Shown in pieces: positions 18,707-26,200 of a stretch of 64,000 bases of DNA. How positions within the stretch are numbered: position 1 is the stretch's first letter; each line of letters begins with the position of its first letter. Origin of the DNA: Aurantiacibacter marinus (GTDB lineage: Bacteria; Pseudomonadota; Alphaproteobacteria; Sphingomonadales; Sphingomonadaceae); the NCBI RefSeq assembly GCF_001021555.1, contig NZ_LDCP01000001.1:930001-994000 (forward strand). The letters run 5' to 3'. A model generated the notes under the pieces. It saw nothing but the letters and a program-made list of their open reading frames with translations, made no database searches and had not been told where the DNA came from. The position numbers and the translations under genes are program-made.

Positions 18707-20392
18707 CTACTCTTCTGGCTGCCATCCCTCACAGGCAAGGGCAGTAGTCGGCACGCCGTGATGCTTTCGGATCAAATCGAATGTGATCGCCTTGATGATC
18801 GAAACGGCCATCAGCGCCACCACGACAGAGAAAGGAAGTGCGCCAATTATCATGGTGATGCGGATAGCATCTATCCCCCCGATGATCAGCATGGAGCCGA
18901 CTACAAAGGCCAGCGCCGCACCCCAAAACAGGATATGATTGCGATGCTGACCTTCATTCTCGCCCGCGCCATTGATCGTATTGACGATCAGGATGGCGCT
19001 GTCCGCACTGGTGATAAGATATGTCATCAGCAGAAGCACGACGAGGCCGGAAACAACCGATGCCAGGGCAGGATCGAGCAGCACGGCCAGTGTTGCGAAC
19101 AGTTGATCGGAGATCGGCGCCGCGACAATGCTGCCTTGCGCCGCTCCGCTCAGTTCCAGATCGATCGCCGTGCCGCCCACCAGCGACATCCACGCAAAGC
19201 ACATCAACGAAGGCACAAGCATAACGCCCAGCACATATTCGCGGACGGTGCGGCCGCGTGAAATGCGGGCAATGAACATGCCCACAAAAGGCGCGAAGGC
19301 AATCCACCATGCCCAATAAAACACCGACCAATCCAGCTGCCACTGAACCAGCGCATTGCCGGTTTCACTGCCGTCGCTTGAAAACAGGGTCAGCGCGGTC
19401 TGGGGAAGGGTGCGCAAATAGTCGTAGATCCCGGTGCCGAGCAGCTTCAGGCCGAACATGCCGGAACCCACCACGGCAAACAGCGCCAGCAGCGCGAAGG
19501 ACAGGCCCATGTTCAGATTGGAAAGCCATTTGATCCCGCGGCCTACGCCGGACAATGCGCTCAGTGTCGATGCGCCGACCAGTAACACAAGCGAGATGAT
19601 GATGGCGGCAGGAGTAGAGCTGCCCTCCGCATCCAGCAGCCAGTCTCCGACCCCCAGCCGGTAAAGACCGGCCACGAATTGCTCCACGCCGAGGCCCATC
19701 GTTACGGCCACACCAAGGATTGTTGCCACAACTGCGACAATGTCCACGACATGCCCGGCATTGCCGGACATTACCTTGCCGAATAGCGGTGCCAGCGCAG
19801 AACGGATGGTCAGCGGCAAGTTGCGGCGATAGGCGACATAGCCGATGGCAAGGCCAACAAGTCCGTATGTTCCCCAGGCCGCGAGGCCCCAGTGAAGGAA
19901 GGTGTAAACATATGCCGGACGGACAGCTTCCTGCGTAAGCGGATCAATCGTGCCGCGTATGATGTCCGGGTTGTTGGCGAAATGTGCCATCGGCTCTCCG
20001 ACTGAATACGTCAGCATTCCGATCCCGATTCCAGCCCCGAACAGCATGGAGAACCAGCTGAAGCGGCCAAATTCTGCCTTCTCGCCAGGATTGCCGATGC
20101 GCAGGCTGCCTGTCTGCGGAACAATCGCCAGCACCAGAGCAACCAGCATGACCGCAGCGACAAGATAGACATACCAGCCGGAAAAGGTGGAGATGATGCT
20201 CGTATTGGCAGCGGCCAGTGTTGCGCCTGCGCTGACCGGAAAGAAAATCGCCCACATGATGATCAGCGCAACGATAATCTTCGCCGGAATTGTTACAGAC
20301 CGGCTGAACCCGTCGTAAAATCCGCTGTCATGCGTCTTGATCAGAAGTTTGATAAGTGGAGGGGCGATCTGGTTTCGGGTTTTTTCCGACAT
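18707..20392 (-). CDS. BCCT family betaine/choline/carnitine transporter
   Basis: A 561-residue inner-membrane transporter with about twelve membrane segments. Diagnostic stretches are the glycine-rich F-G-A-G-I-G-I-G-M-L near residue 117 and W-S-V-F-Y-W-A-W-W-I-A-F-A-P-F-V-G-M-F-I-A-R-I-S-R-G-R-T-V-R-E, the BCCT signature around residues 352-382. The family imports quaternary ammonium compounds with Na+ or H+. The N-terminal extension is short and the C-terminus brief, so it lacks the long osmosensory tail of BetP. It stands alone between the sulfotransferase operon and a small secreted-protein gene, so nutrition or osmoprotection cannot be told apart. Confidence 0.9.
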   Translation of the reverse strand: MSEKTRNQIAPPLIKLLIKTHDSGFYDGFSRSVTIPAKIIVALIIMWAIFFPVSAGATLAAANTSIISTFSGWYVYLVAAVMLVALVLAIVPQTGSLRIGNPGEKAEFGRFSWFSMLFGAGIGIGMLTYSVGEPMAHFANNPDIIRGTIDPLTQEAVRPAYVYTFLHWGLAAWGTYGLVGLAIGYVAYRRNLPLTIRSALAPLFGKVMSGNAGHVVDIVAVVATILGVAVTMGLGVEQFVAGLYRLGVGDWLLDAEGSSTPAAIIISLVLLVGASTLSALSGVGRGIKWLSNLNMGLSFALLALFAVVGSGMFGLKLLGTGIYDYLRTLPQTALTLFSSDGSETGNALVQWQLDWSVFYWAWWIAFAPFVGMFIARISRGRTVREYVLGVMLVPSLMCFAWMSLVGGTAIDLELSGAAQGSIVAAPISDQLFATLAVLLDPALASVVSGLVVLLLMTYLITSADSAILIVNTINGAGENEGQHRNHILFWGAALAFVVGSMLIIGGIDAIRITMIIGALPFSVVVALMAVSIIKAITFDLIRKHHGVPTTALACEGWQPEE

Positions 20393-20754
20393 TTTTTCTC
20401 AGTTTAGGGGTAAGATTTTCCGTGCAGCTTCGCACGAGAGGCAACCAACTTTGCGTTTCTTGCCAGGGGACGCAGAGCATAGGGATGCGCTCTGCGAAAG
20501 CAAACCTCCCGAAGGTATATCCAGATCGCTTGCCTGGAATTCGTCCAGATGCGCACCCCGCAGAGCAGGGCGAGCCAGCTCCTGATGGCAACAACGCAAA
20601 GTGATGCAGCCTCCGATAAATCGAACGCTCTGCCGCCAATGTTCGGAAGGTTAGCCCGGCGGATGAAGGGTCGCTAATTCATCCGCCGGACTAGGTTGTG
20701 GCTTGCCTGGATGGCGCAAAACTGCGCTCCTTCCGGCAAGGCCAAGCTGTCAAA
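20393..20754. other. Intergenic region with a strong inverted repeat
   Basis: No gene is supported here. It holds the BCCT promoter side and, at 20656-20689, a perfect 12-bp inverted repeat. The remainder shows no clear structure. Confidence 0.55.
20656..20689. terminator. Perfect 12-bp hairpin downstream of small secreted-protein gene
   Basis: CCGGCGGATGAA (20656-20667) pairs perfectly with TTCATCCGCCGG (20678-20689) across a 10-nt loop. It lies 66 nt beyond the stop of the minus-strand gene. There is no U run, so it may terminate poorly or protect the 3' end. Confidence 0.5.
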
Positions 20755-21210
20755 TCAGCGAATTGTGTATTCCTGCAACACCATCGTGCCACGCACGGTG
20801 CGGTATTCGGCGCGGTCGCCTGCTGCCGCTTCCATCTGGGCATCTGTCATCTCACGCCATGCCCGATATTCATTTCCGCGGCGTTCGCTTTCCGCCGCAT
20901 CAGGCACGGAAGGATATGTCACCATCAGGTACAGGTCGGGTTCGCCGTCGCGTGCATCGACATTGGAGTAAATCCTGTAGTCGCTGATCCAGCCGTTCGA
21001 TTTGGCAAATTCCTGATTTCGGGCCCACTCGCTGGCCAGGTAATTCGCATATGCCAGACCGCCACCGTCTTCGATCGTGATGCCCGTCATGCTGGTGTAT
21101 TCGCCCCCCACCAGCGGGAAGTCCTGTGCTGCTGCGACGCCGGGCAGAACCGCCGGGGCTGCGACCAGAGCTGCGCTGGCAGCCATCAACAGATGCTTCA
21201 TCAATTTCAC
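20755..21210 (-). CDS. Small exported protein, paralogue of gene at 55210
   Basis: About 151 residues with a signal peptide ending near G-V-A-A-A-Q-D. The mature part has short motifs shared with the window's other copy: D-G-G-G-L-A-Y-A-N-Y-L-A, G-W-I-S-D-Y-R-I-Y-S-N-V-D-A-R-D-G-E-P-D-L-Y-L and D-R-A-E-Y-R-T-V-R-G. The compact fold with an N-terminal ligand-like region resembles small dimeric alpha/beta-barrel (NIPSNAP/ABM-like) proteins, but I do not recognise a named family. A GTG at 21210 is chosen because AGGAGA precedes it by 7 nt; an ATG lies nine bases inside. Function unknown; probably periplasmic. Confidence 0.75.
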   Translation of the reverse strand: MKLMKHLLMAASAALVAAPAVLPGVAAAQDFPLVGGEYTSMTGITIEDGGGLAYANYLASEWARNQEFAKSNGWISDYRIYSNVDARDGEPDLYLMVTYPSVPDAAESERRGNEYRAWREMTDAQMEAAAGDRAEYRTVRGTMVLQEYTIR

Positions 21211-21446
21211 TGGGTATTCTCCTGTCATCAACCCACGGTGTTGAGGGTATTGCTAAAAAGCCTTCGAATTTGCTGGGAGTTAGGGTGGCCCGTAGACCGG
21301 CTTCCCCCAGGTTCTGGCGCATTGCTTCAGGCAGTCTCCGATCATGATGGTCCGATCGGCCCATTGGTCGGCGTACGATTGGGTTCTGACCAGCAATCGA
21401 GAGACTGCGGCGCCTGCCGGAACCGCGCAACGCAATGCGGCCCCTC

Positions 21447-21600
21447 GAAAAATCGGCAGCACAGGAATTTCTGCCTGTGCTGCCGAAGGTTCGCAATTCC
21501 AGCTTGTTACCAAGAACCTAAGCTCTCCGTAGAGCAGGCGACGGCGGCTTTGACTGCGCCTGCCGCCAGTCGTCTGGTACCTGCTCTTTCTGATCATGAT
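21447..21600 (-). ncRNA. Candidate structured small RNA with intrinsic terminator
   Basis: Read on the minus strand there are three successive stems. The first (21587 to 21531) has 18 bp: an outer AGAGCAGG/CCTGCTCT helix and inner CGAC/GTCG and GGCGGC/GCCGCC helices broken by an internal loop and one bulge. The second (21519 to 21487) is a 6-bp AGGTTC/GAACCT stem. The third (21486 to 21453) is a perfect 13-bp hairpin followed by TTTTTC, a textbook intrinsic terminator. No protein-coding gene ends here, which suggests an independent transcript of roughly 150-220 nt. The 5' end is not defined and no known RNA family is recognised. Confidence 0.4.
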
Positions 21601-21711
21601 TACGCCCCCCGACATCAGATCCGGTGCGCGCTTGGTAATCGGGATTCTCGGTTGAGGTCCTGATCTTCCGGTTAGATTATTCTTATGAATTTCTTAGGTC
21701 TTGTATTTATT

Positions 21712-21725
21712 CAACAAATTTGTTG
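21712..21725. promoter_or_regulatory. Perfect 14-bp palindrome before CadC-like gene
   Basis: CAACAAATTTGTTG is fully symmetric and lies in AT-rich DNA about 95 bp before the regulator start and upstream of the ncRNA candidate on the other strand. It may be an operator, possibly for autoregulation. Confidence 0.4.
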
Positions 21726-21820
21726 TTCTCATACAATTACTAATGCGTTAGATGTCCGCCTGCGCAACTATCGGAGCGTGCCCGCGATTATTTGATACCG
21801 GGTTTTTGGGGGATGTCTTC

Positions 21821-23584
21821 ATGAATGACACAGCGTCATCGACGTTCGCGCTTGAAGCGTTCGTTATCGATGGCGTGCTTGTGGAGCCATCGGCTCTTCG
21901 TCTTTCCAGTTCTATGGGCCAAACTACTCTAGAGCCAAAAGTAATGGCGCTGCTGGTCGCGCTTTCCCAAAAGCCGGGAGAGCTGTGGCAAAGAAATGAA
22001 TTACTCGGAGCAATCTGGGCCAACGGTTCTGGTAGCGATGAAGGCCTCAGCAGGCTTGTTTCGCTCCTCCGAAAAACCCTGGCGAGCGATCACGGCCTCG
22101 AAAACACCGTCAAGACAATACCCAAATTGGGATACAGGCTGGACGCCTCAGTGGAATTGCCTGACCCGGAGGGGACCGCGAAACAAGCGGCGGCGAGCCC
22201 GGCAATCGAAGCAATCGGACCGGGCAATGCCGTAGCGGCACAGAGCAGATTGAGCAGGATACATGTGTTCATCGTGGCTGCCTTGGTGCTGGCCGGCATC
22301 GCATTTATCTGGTTTCCGCAAGACAATCGGAATTCGGTCAACGCTGCATCGCAAATTGCAAACAATCAGGCGCGTATTTCGCTGGCGGTTCTGCCGATTG
22401 AGTTGATGAAGGGGGTCGAGGATCGGCCATTTCTGGCAGAGGGCATGACACGTGATCTGACCGCAGCCCTGTCACAGGTGTCCAATGCATGGGTCGCGCC
22501 ATACAGTTCCACCAGGCTACTGTCGGGCAACATGGTTGATGCGGTCGCTGCGGCAGAAGATCTGGACGTCCAGTATGTCATCACCGGCGCAATGGGGGTG
22601 CAGGGTGACCTGCTGATCCTGCGAATTGATTTGGCTGACATGATCGACAACCGGCAAATATGGTCGAAACGCTTCGCGAGGCCGCTGGACAGTTTTTATG
22701 AACTGGAAGATGAAATCGTTCGCGAAATTTCCACGTCGATTTTCTCCGAAATTCAGGCATCCGAAATCGCCAGCGTAAGCAGCCGGGACGAATTTGACCT
22801 CTCTGTGTACGAACTGCTTCAGAAAGCAGAATCGGAACGGTACGCCTATGGACGGGAGCCAGCCATGCGGATCGTATCCTACCTGCGCCGTGCCCTGGCA
22901 ATTGATCCGGACAATTATTCATCCCGTGCAGCAATGGCCATCCAATTGGCGCAAAATGTCATCAGCGGTTTTTCGGATGATCCCGCTCGCGATGCCCCGC
23001 TTGCGCTAAGGTATCTGGATGAAATGAGGGCGATTGCGCCCAACGATCCGAAAGTCCTTACATCATCTGCGATGGTCCAATATTATATCAATGGTGACAT
23101 GCAGCAAGCGCGCGGATTGTTGGAACAATCACTCGCCATTGATCCGAACGAACCGCACGCCGCCGTGGTGCTTGGTCTGATCCGGTGTTATTCGGGCCAG
23201 GCCGACGCAGGCCTGACGCTTATTCGCAACGCGGAAGTCCGGGCACCTCGTGACCCCCGCTATGGAATCTGGGCGTGGTTCAGAGGTGCCTGCCAATCGG
23301 TACAGGGCGATCTGGAAAGTGCCGAACGGGCCGCTGACGAAGCTATCTTGCGCAATCCAAACTATCCTGCGTTCTATTTTGCTTCAGCCAGTTTCAAATG
23401 CCTTCTGGGGAAAAACAAACAGGCACAGGATACGGTCCGGCTTGCTGCAAGGCTCGACAGCGCGTTCGGCCAGCAGGACTATGAGAGACTGCTTTCCACC
23501 GCCGGTTTTCCTGGCACCCCCGGCAAGTCCCGTAACGAGGTCTTCAGGCAAATGCGCACATGTCTGGCGAGCGACATAGAGTGA
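21821..23584 (+). CDS. CadC/ToxR-like membrane-bound winged-helix regulator with TPRs
   Basis: About 587 residues. Residues about 10-110 are an OmpR/PhoB-type winged helix without a receiver domain (L-E-P-K-V-M-A-L-L-V-A-L-S-Q-K-P-G-E-L-W-Q-R-N-E-L-L ... K-T-I-P-K-L-G-Y-R-L). One membrane segment (H-V-F-I-V-A-A-L-V-L-A-G-I-A-F-I-W-F) lies near residue 150. The periplasmic part starts with a V-L-P-I-E-L...F-L-A-E-G-M-T-R-D-L-T-A-A-L domain and ends in TPR-like repeats. Such proteins sense envelope or external signals and bind DNA directly. The ATG at 21821 has GGGGGATG upstream; an in-frame ATG at 21752 is less likely. Targets unknown; it points away from the sucrose locus. Confidence 0.85.
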   Translation: MNDTASSTFALEAFVIDGVLVEPSALRLSSSMGQTTLEPKVMALLVALSQKPGELWQRNELLGAIWANGSGSDEGLSRLVSLLRKTLASDHGLENTVKTIPKLGYRLDASVELPDPEGTAKQAAASPAIEAIGPGNAVAAQSRLSRIHVFIVAALVLAGIAFIWFPQDNRNSVNAASQIANNQARISLAVLPIELMKGVEDRPFLAEGMTRDLTAALSQVSNAWVAPYSSTRLLSGNMVDAVAAAEDLDVQYVITGAMGVQGDLLILRIDLADMIDNRQIWSKRFARPLDSFYELEDEIVREISTSIFSEIQASEIASVSSRDEFDLSVYELLQKAESERYAYGREPAMRIVSYLRRALAIDPDNYSSRAAMAIQLAQNVISGFSDDPARDAPLALRYLDEMRAIAPNDPKVLTSSAMVQYYINGDMQQARGLLEQSLAIDPNEPHAAVVLGLIRCYSGQADAGLTLIRNAEVRAPRDPRYGIWAWFRGACQSVQGDLESAERAADEAILRNPNYPAFYFASASFKCLLGKNKQAQDTVRLAARLDSAFGQQDYERLLSTAGFPGTPGKSRNEVFRQMRTCLASDIE

Positions 23585-23632
23585 GCCCGCGGCTCGCGTG
23601 AGGCAGGGCCTACACGATTTGCCTGCCGATCA

Positions 23633-24682
23633 TCATGCCGTTCCCCGCACAACGAGTTTGGGCGGCAGGACGAGGCTTTCGGTTTCCTCGCCTTGCAAAC
23701 GGCGCAGCAGCAAATCCACCAGTCCATGGGCACCTGCCTGGATATCCTGGCGGATGGTCGTCAACGCCGGCAAAGTCTGTTCCGCGATGGGCAAGTCATC
23801 GAAGCCAACGATCTTGATCTGGTCAGGTACAGCGATGCCGAGCTTTCGAAGTTCCTGAAGGCAGGTAAAAGCGATCGTGTCGCTGGCCGCGAACACGCCG
23901 TCGATCTCGCCGTGGTGTTCGGCAAGGAACCTGGAAAGTTCCTGGGCAGTTTGCGCGGGTGAAAGATGGGTGGACACAGCTGTAATGGTCGCACCCATGC
24001 TGTTCGCAATATCACACGCCCCGGCATATCGTGCGGCAAATTCAAACGGGGCGGTATCGCCGAAAAACGCGAGGCGCGTCGCGCCTGCGGCGATCAATCT
24101 CTCCGCCGCGAGCCGTCCGCCCAACCGGTTGTCTGCCCCTACCACGCAGTGCCGTTGCCCTTCCTGGTGGTTGCCCCAGACGACCATGGGCAAATAGCCA
24201 TCAGCCACTTCTTCGATACGGGCGAACTGGTTCGACTGACCGATTACGATAACCCCGTCGATCATACCTGATCCGATAAATCGATCGAGCCAATCCTCAT
24301 CACGGTCCGGGATAACCCGGCGAAGCATGATGTCGTAGCCCTTCTCTGTCAGCTCGTCCGCCAGATGGCCCAGGAGAGTCATGAAAAAGCTGTCCGAAAC
24401 CTGCTGTTCGCGATCATGGCCCAGCGGGATAACAACGCCGATTACGCCGGTCTTCTGGCGGCGCAACTTGCTCGCCATTTGATTAGGCTGAAATCCATGC
24501 TCGCGCGCGAGCGCCTGAATGCGCTCCCGTGTTTTTGTGTTCACCAGGCTCTTGCCCGCCAGCGCGCGGGACACCGTGCCTGGCGACACGCCTGCGACCC
24601 GAGCAAGATCGGTAATTGTTCGGATCGGGCGCACTTTTGCTTCCGGATCGATGCTGCCTTCCAACTCGCTCTTTCTGTTCAT
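23633..24682 (-). CDS. LacI family repressor of sucrose/fructan locus
   Basis: A 349-residue LacI/GalR regulator. The HTH is T-I-T-D-L-A-R-V-A-G-V-S-P-G-T-V-S-R-A-L-A-G near residues 22-43, followed by the hinge N-Q-M-A-S-K-L-R-R-Q-K-T-G-V-I-G-V-V-I-P. The periplasmic-binding-like effector domain runs to L-P-P-K-L-V-V-R-G-T-A. The ATG at 24682 is preferred since GAGGGG precedes it by 8 nt; it starts 10 nt after the symporter stop, so both are one transcript. The symmetric AAACGTTT operators at 26098-26138 are the type LacI members bind, giving autoregulated control of transport, receptor and catabolic genes. The inducer is probably sucrose or a fructose derivative. Confidence 0.9.
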   Translation of the reverse strand: MNRKSELEGSIDPEAKVRPIRTITDLARVAGVSPGTVSRALAGKSLVNTKTRERIQALAREHGFQPNQMASKLRRQKTGVIGVVIPLGHDREQQVSDSFFMTLLGHLADELTEKGYDIMLRRVIPDRDEDWLDRFIGSGMIDGVIVIGQSNQFARIEEVADGYLPMVVWGNHQEGQRHCVVGADNRLGGRLAAERLIAAGATRLAFFGDTAPFEFAARYAGACDIANSMGATITAVSTHLSPAQTAQELSRFLAEHHGEIDGVFAASDTIAFTCLQELRKLGIAVPDQIKIVGFDDLPIAEQTLPALTTIRQDIQAGAHGLVDLLLRRLQGEETESLVLPPKLVVRGTA

Positions 24683-24692
24683 CCAAAGCCCC

Positions 24693-26030
24693 TCAAACCG
24701 CTGTAACCGGCTTCTGTTCGCGTGGCACACGGTGGCCAGCATCGACAAACATAGTCGCCAATGCACCCAGCAGCATCAATCCGCCACCCAAAAGCAGGAC
24801 ATTGCGAGGATCGCCGCCCAATACCGGCTCGTAAATCAGAGGCATCGTCAAGGTCTGGAATAGCATGGGCAGAACGATGAACATGTTGAAGATGCCCATA
24901 TAAATGCCATTGCGATCAGCAGGAATGGAATCCGCCAGCATGACATATGTGTTGCCCATCATCCCGGCCCAACCGATACCGATGCCAATCATCAGCACGA
25001 AAAGCGCGGCCGGAGTCTGGACACCGGGGATCATCAACATCGCGATACCGGATGCTGTAAGGCAAACGGCGTGAACTGCCCGTGCGCCCAGTCTAGCGAC
25101 AATCGGGATCAAAAGCAGGGCGCCCAGGAATGCAATGAAATTGTACAGCGCTCCGGCTTGCTGGGTTGTCAGTGTTGCCTCACGGAAGGCCGCAGTCGAC
25201 GGATCGGACGTGTCATACAGCGACCGGCCAACTGCAAAGGTAATATACTGCCAATAGGCGAACATGGCATACCACTGGCATAACATGGCAAGCGCAAGCT
25301 GGCGCATGGGTTTGGGCATATCCCTGATGGCATCCACGATTTCACGGGCAGTATCGCGCACGGTCATCGGCTTGGCATCGATAGCGGCCTGTTCTTCTGC
25401 ATCCAGCGGCAATTCGGGCACGCGCCATACCGACCACACTATGGTGCTGATCGACAATATCGCACCGATGATAAACGCAATCCGCACAATGACCGGGATG
25501 CCATTGTCATCCAGCACATCCTGCGCAACGAAAGCTGTCAGCAAGGTCGGGGCAAGGTAGGACAAGGTTTGTGCCAATCCGGTAAATGCACTTTGTGTCA
25601 GGAAACCGACTGATCGCTGACCGGGCTCGAGCCTGTCCGCCACATAGGCGCGGTAAGGTTCCATGGTGATATTGTTGCCCGCATCGAGAATCCAGAGCAG
25701 GCTGGCAGCCATCCATAACGTGCTGGAATAGGGCATCAGAAACAGGCTGATGGTGCAGATTATCGCGCCGATCAGGAAGTACGGTGTGCGCCGGCCCATG
25801 CGGCTGCTGGTGCGGTCGCTCATCGCCCCGACGATTGGCTGGATAATGAGCCCGGTCATTGGGCCGGCAAGCCATAACAGCGGCATTGTCGCTTCGTCTG
25901 CGCCAAGGAAGCCGTAGATCGGCCCCATGTTGGCCTGCTGCAATCCAAAACTGAACTGCAGACCGAAAAAGCCGATATTCATTTCGATGATTCGCAGCAG
26001 CGAAAGCCGCGGTTTTCCGGCGCTTGCCAT
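24693..26030 (-). CDS. Sucrose-type MFS/GPH symporter (SLC45/SUT-like)
   Basis: About 445 residues with twelve predicted membrane segments. The start M-N-I-G-F-F-G-L-Q-F-S-F-G-L-Q-Q-A-N-M and the loop G-A-M-S-D-R-T-S-S-R-M-G-R-R-T-P-Y-F are characteristic of plant-like sucrose/maltose:H+ symporters found in Caulobacter and Xanthomonas sugar loci. The ATG at 26030 has GAGAGGACAGG just upstream; an in-frame start 114 bp earlier has no RBS and would lie in the operator region. It precedes the repressor gene and diverges from the receptor gene, so receptor and symporter give a two-membrane path for a disaccharide. Confidence 0.87.
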   Translation of the reverse strand: MASAGKPRLSLLRIIEMNIGFFGLQFSFGLQQANMGPIYGFLGADEATMPLLWLAGPMTGLIIQPIVGAMSDRTSSRMGRRTPYFLIGAIICTISLFLMPYSSTLWMAASLLWILDAGNNITMEPYRAYVADRLEPGQRSVGFLTQSAFTGLAQTLSYLAPTLLTAFVAQDVLDDNGIPVIVRIAFIIGAILSISTIVWSVWRVPELPLDAEEQAAIDAKPMTVRDTAREIVDAIRDMPKPMRQLALAMLCQWYAMFAYWQYITFAVGRSLYDTSDPSTAAFREATLTTQQAGALYNFIAFLGALLLIPIVARLGARAVHAVCLTASGIAMLMIPGVQTPAALFVLMIGIGIGWAGMMGNTYVMLADSIPADRNGIYMGIFNMFIVLPMLFQTLTMPLIYEPVLGGDPRNVLLLGGGLMLLGALATMFVDAGHRVPREQKPVTAV

Positions 26031-26097
26031 CAATCCTGTCCTCTCAAACCGGAACGCTCTTTTGGCGATCCCTGTCCCTGCGTACACAAAAATGTGA

Positions 26098-26138
26098 TTT
26101 ATGCAAACGTTTGCATAAATGTGTTGCAAACGTTTGCA
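26098..26138. promoter_or_regulatory. Paired LacI-type operators between symporter and receptor genes
   Basis: A perfect 22-bp palindrome (26098-26119) and a perfect 14-bp TGCAAACGTTTGCA (26125-26138) share the core TGCAAACGTTTGCA, with centres 23 bp apart, about two helix turns. They sit in the divergent promoter region, 67 bp before symporter and 62 bp before receptor starts. The central CG symmetry is typical of LacI/GalR sites. Confidence 0.88.
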
Positions 26139-26200
26139 TTGCATTTATGTCTAGATGGCGAATCGCGTTCAAAGCGCGAGCGATTGAGGAGAGATAAGCA

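Larger units (their letters stand above)
21211..21820. other. Intergenic region with structured-RNA candidate and AT-rich promoter
   Basis: About 610 bp lacking a convincing protein gene. It contains three consecutive stems ending in a minus-strand terminator (21447-21600) and, at 21665-21750, an AT-rich stretch with a perfect palindrome, probably the promoter region of the CadC-like gene. Confidence 0.6.

Noticed and set aside
21280-21615. Basic 111-residue protein in the CadC upstream region
   Set aside because: The frame runs through the terminator hairpin and has no family resemblance; the RNA-structure reading is stronger.
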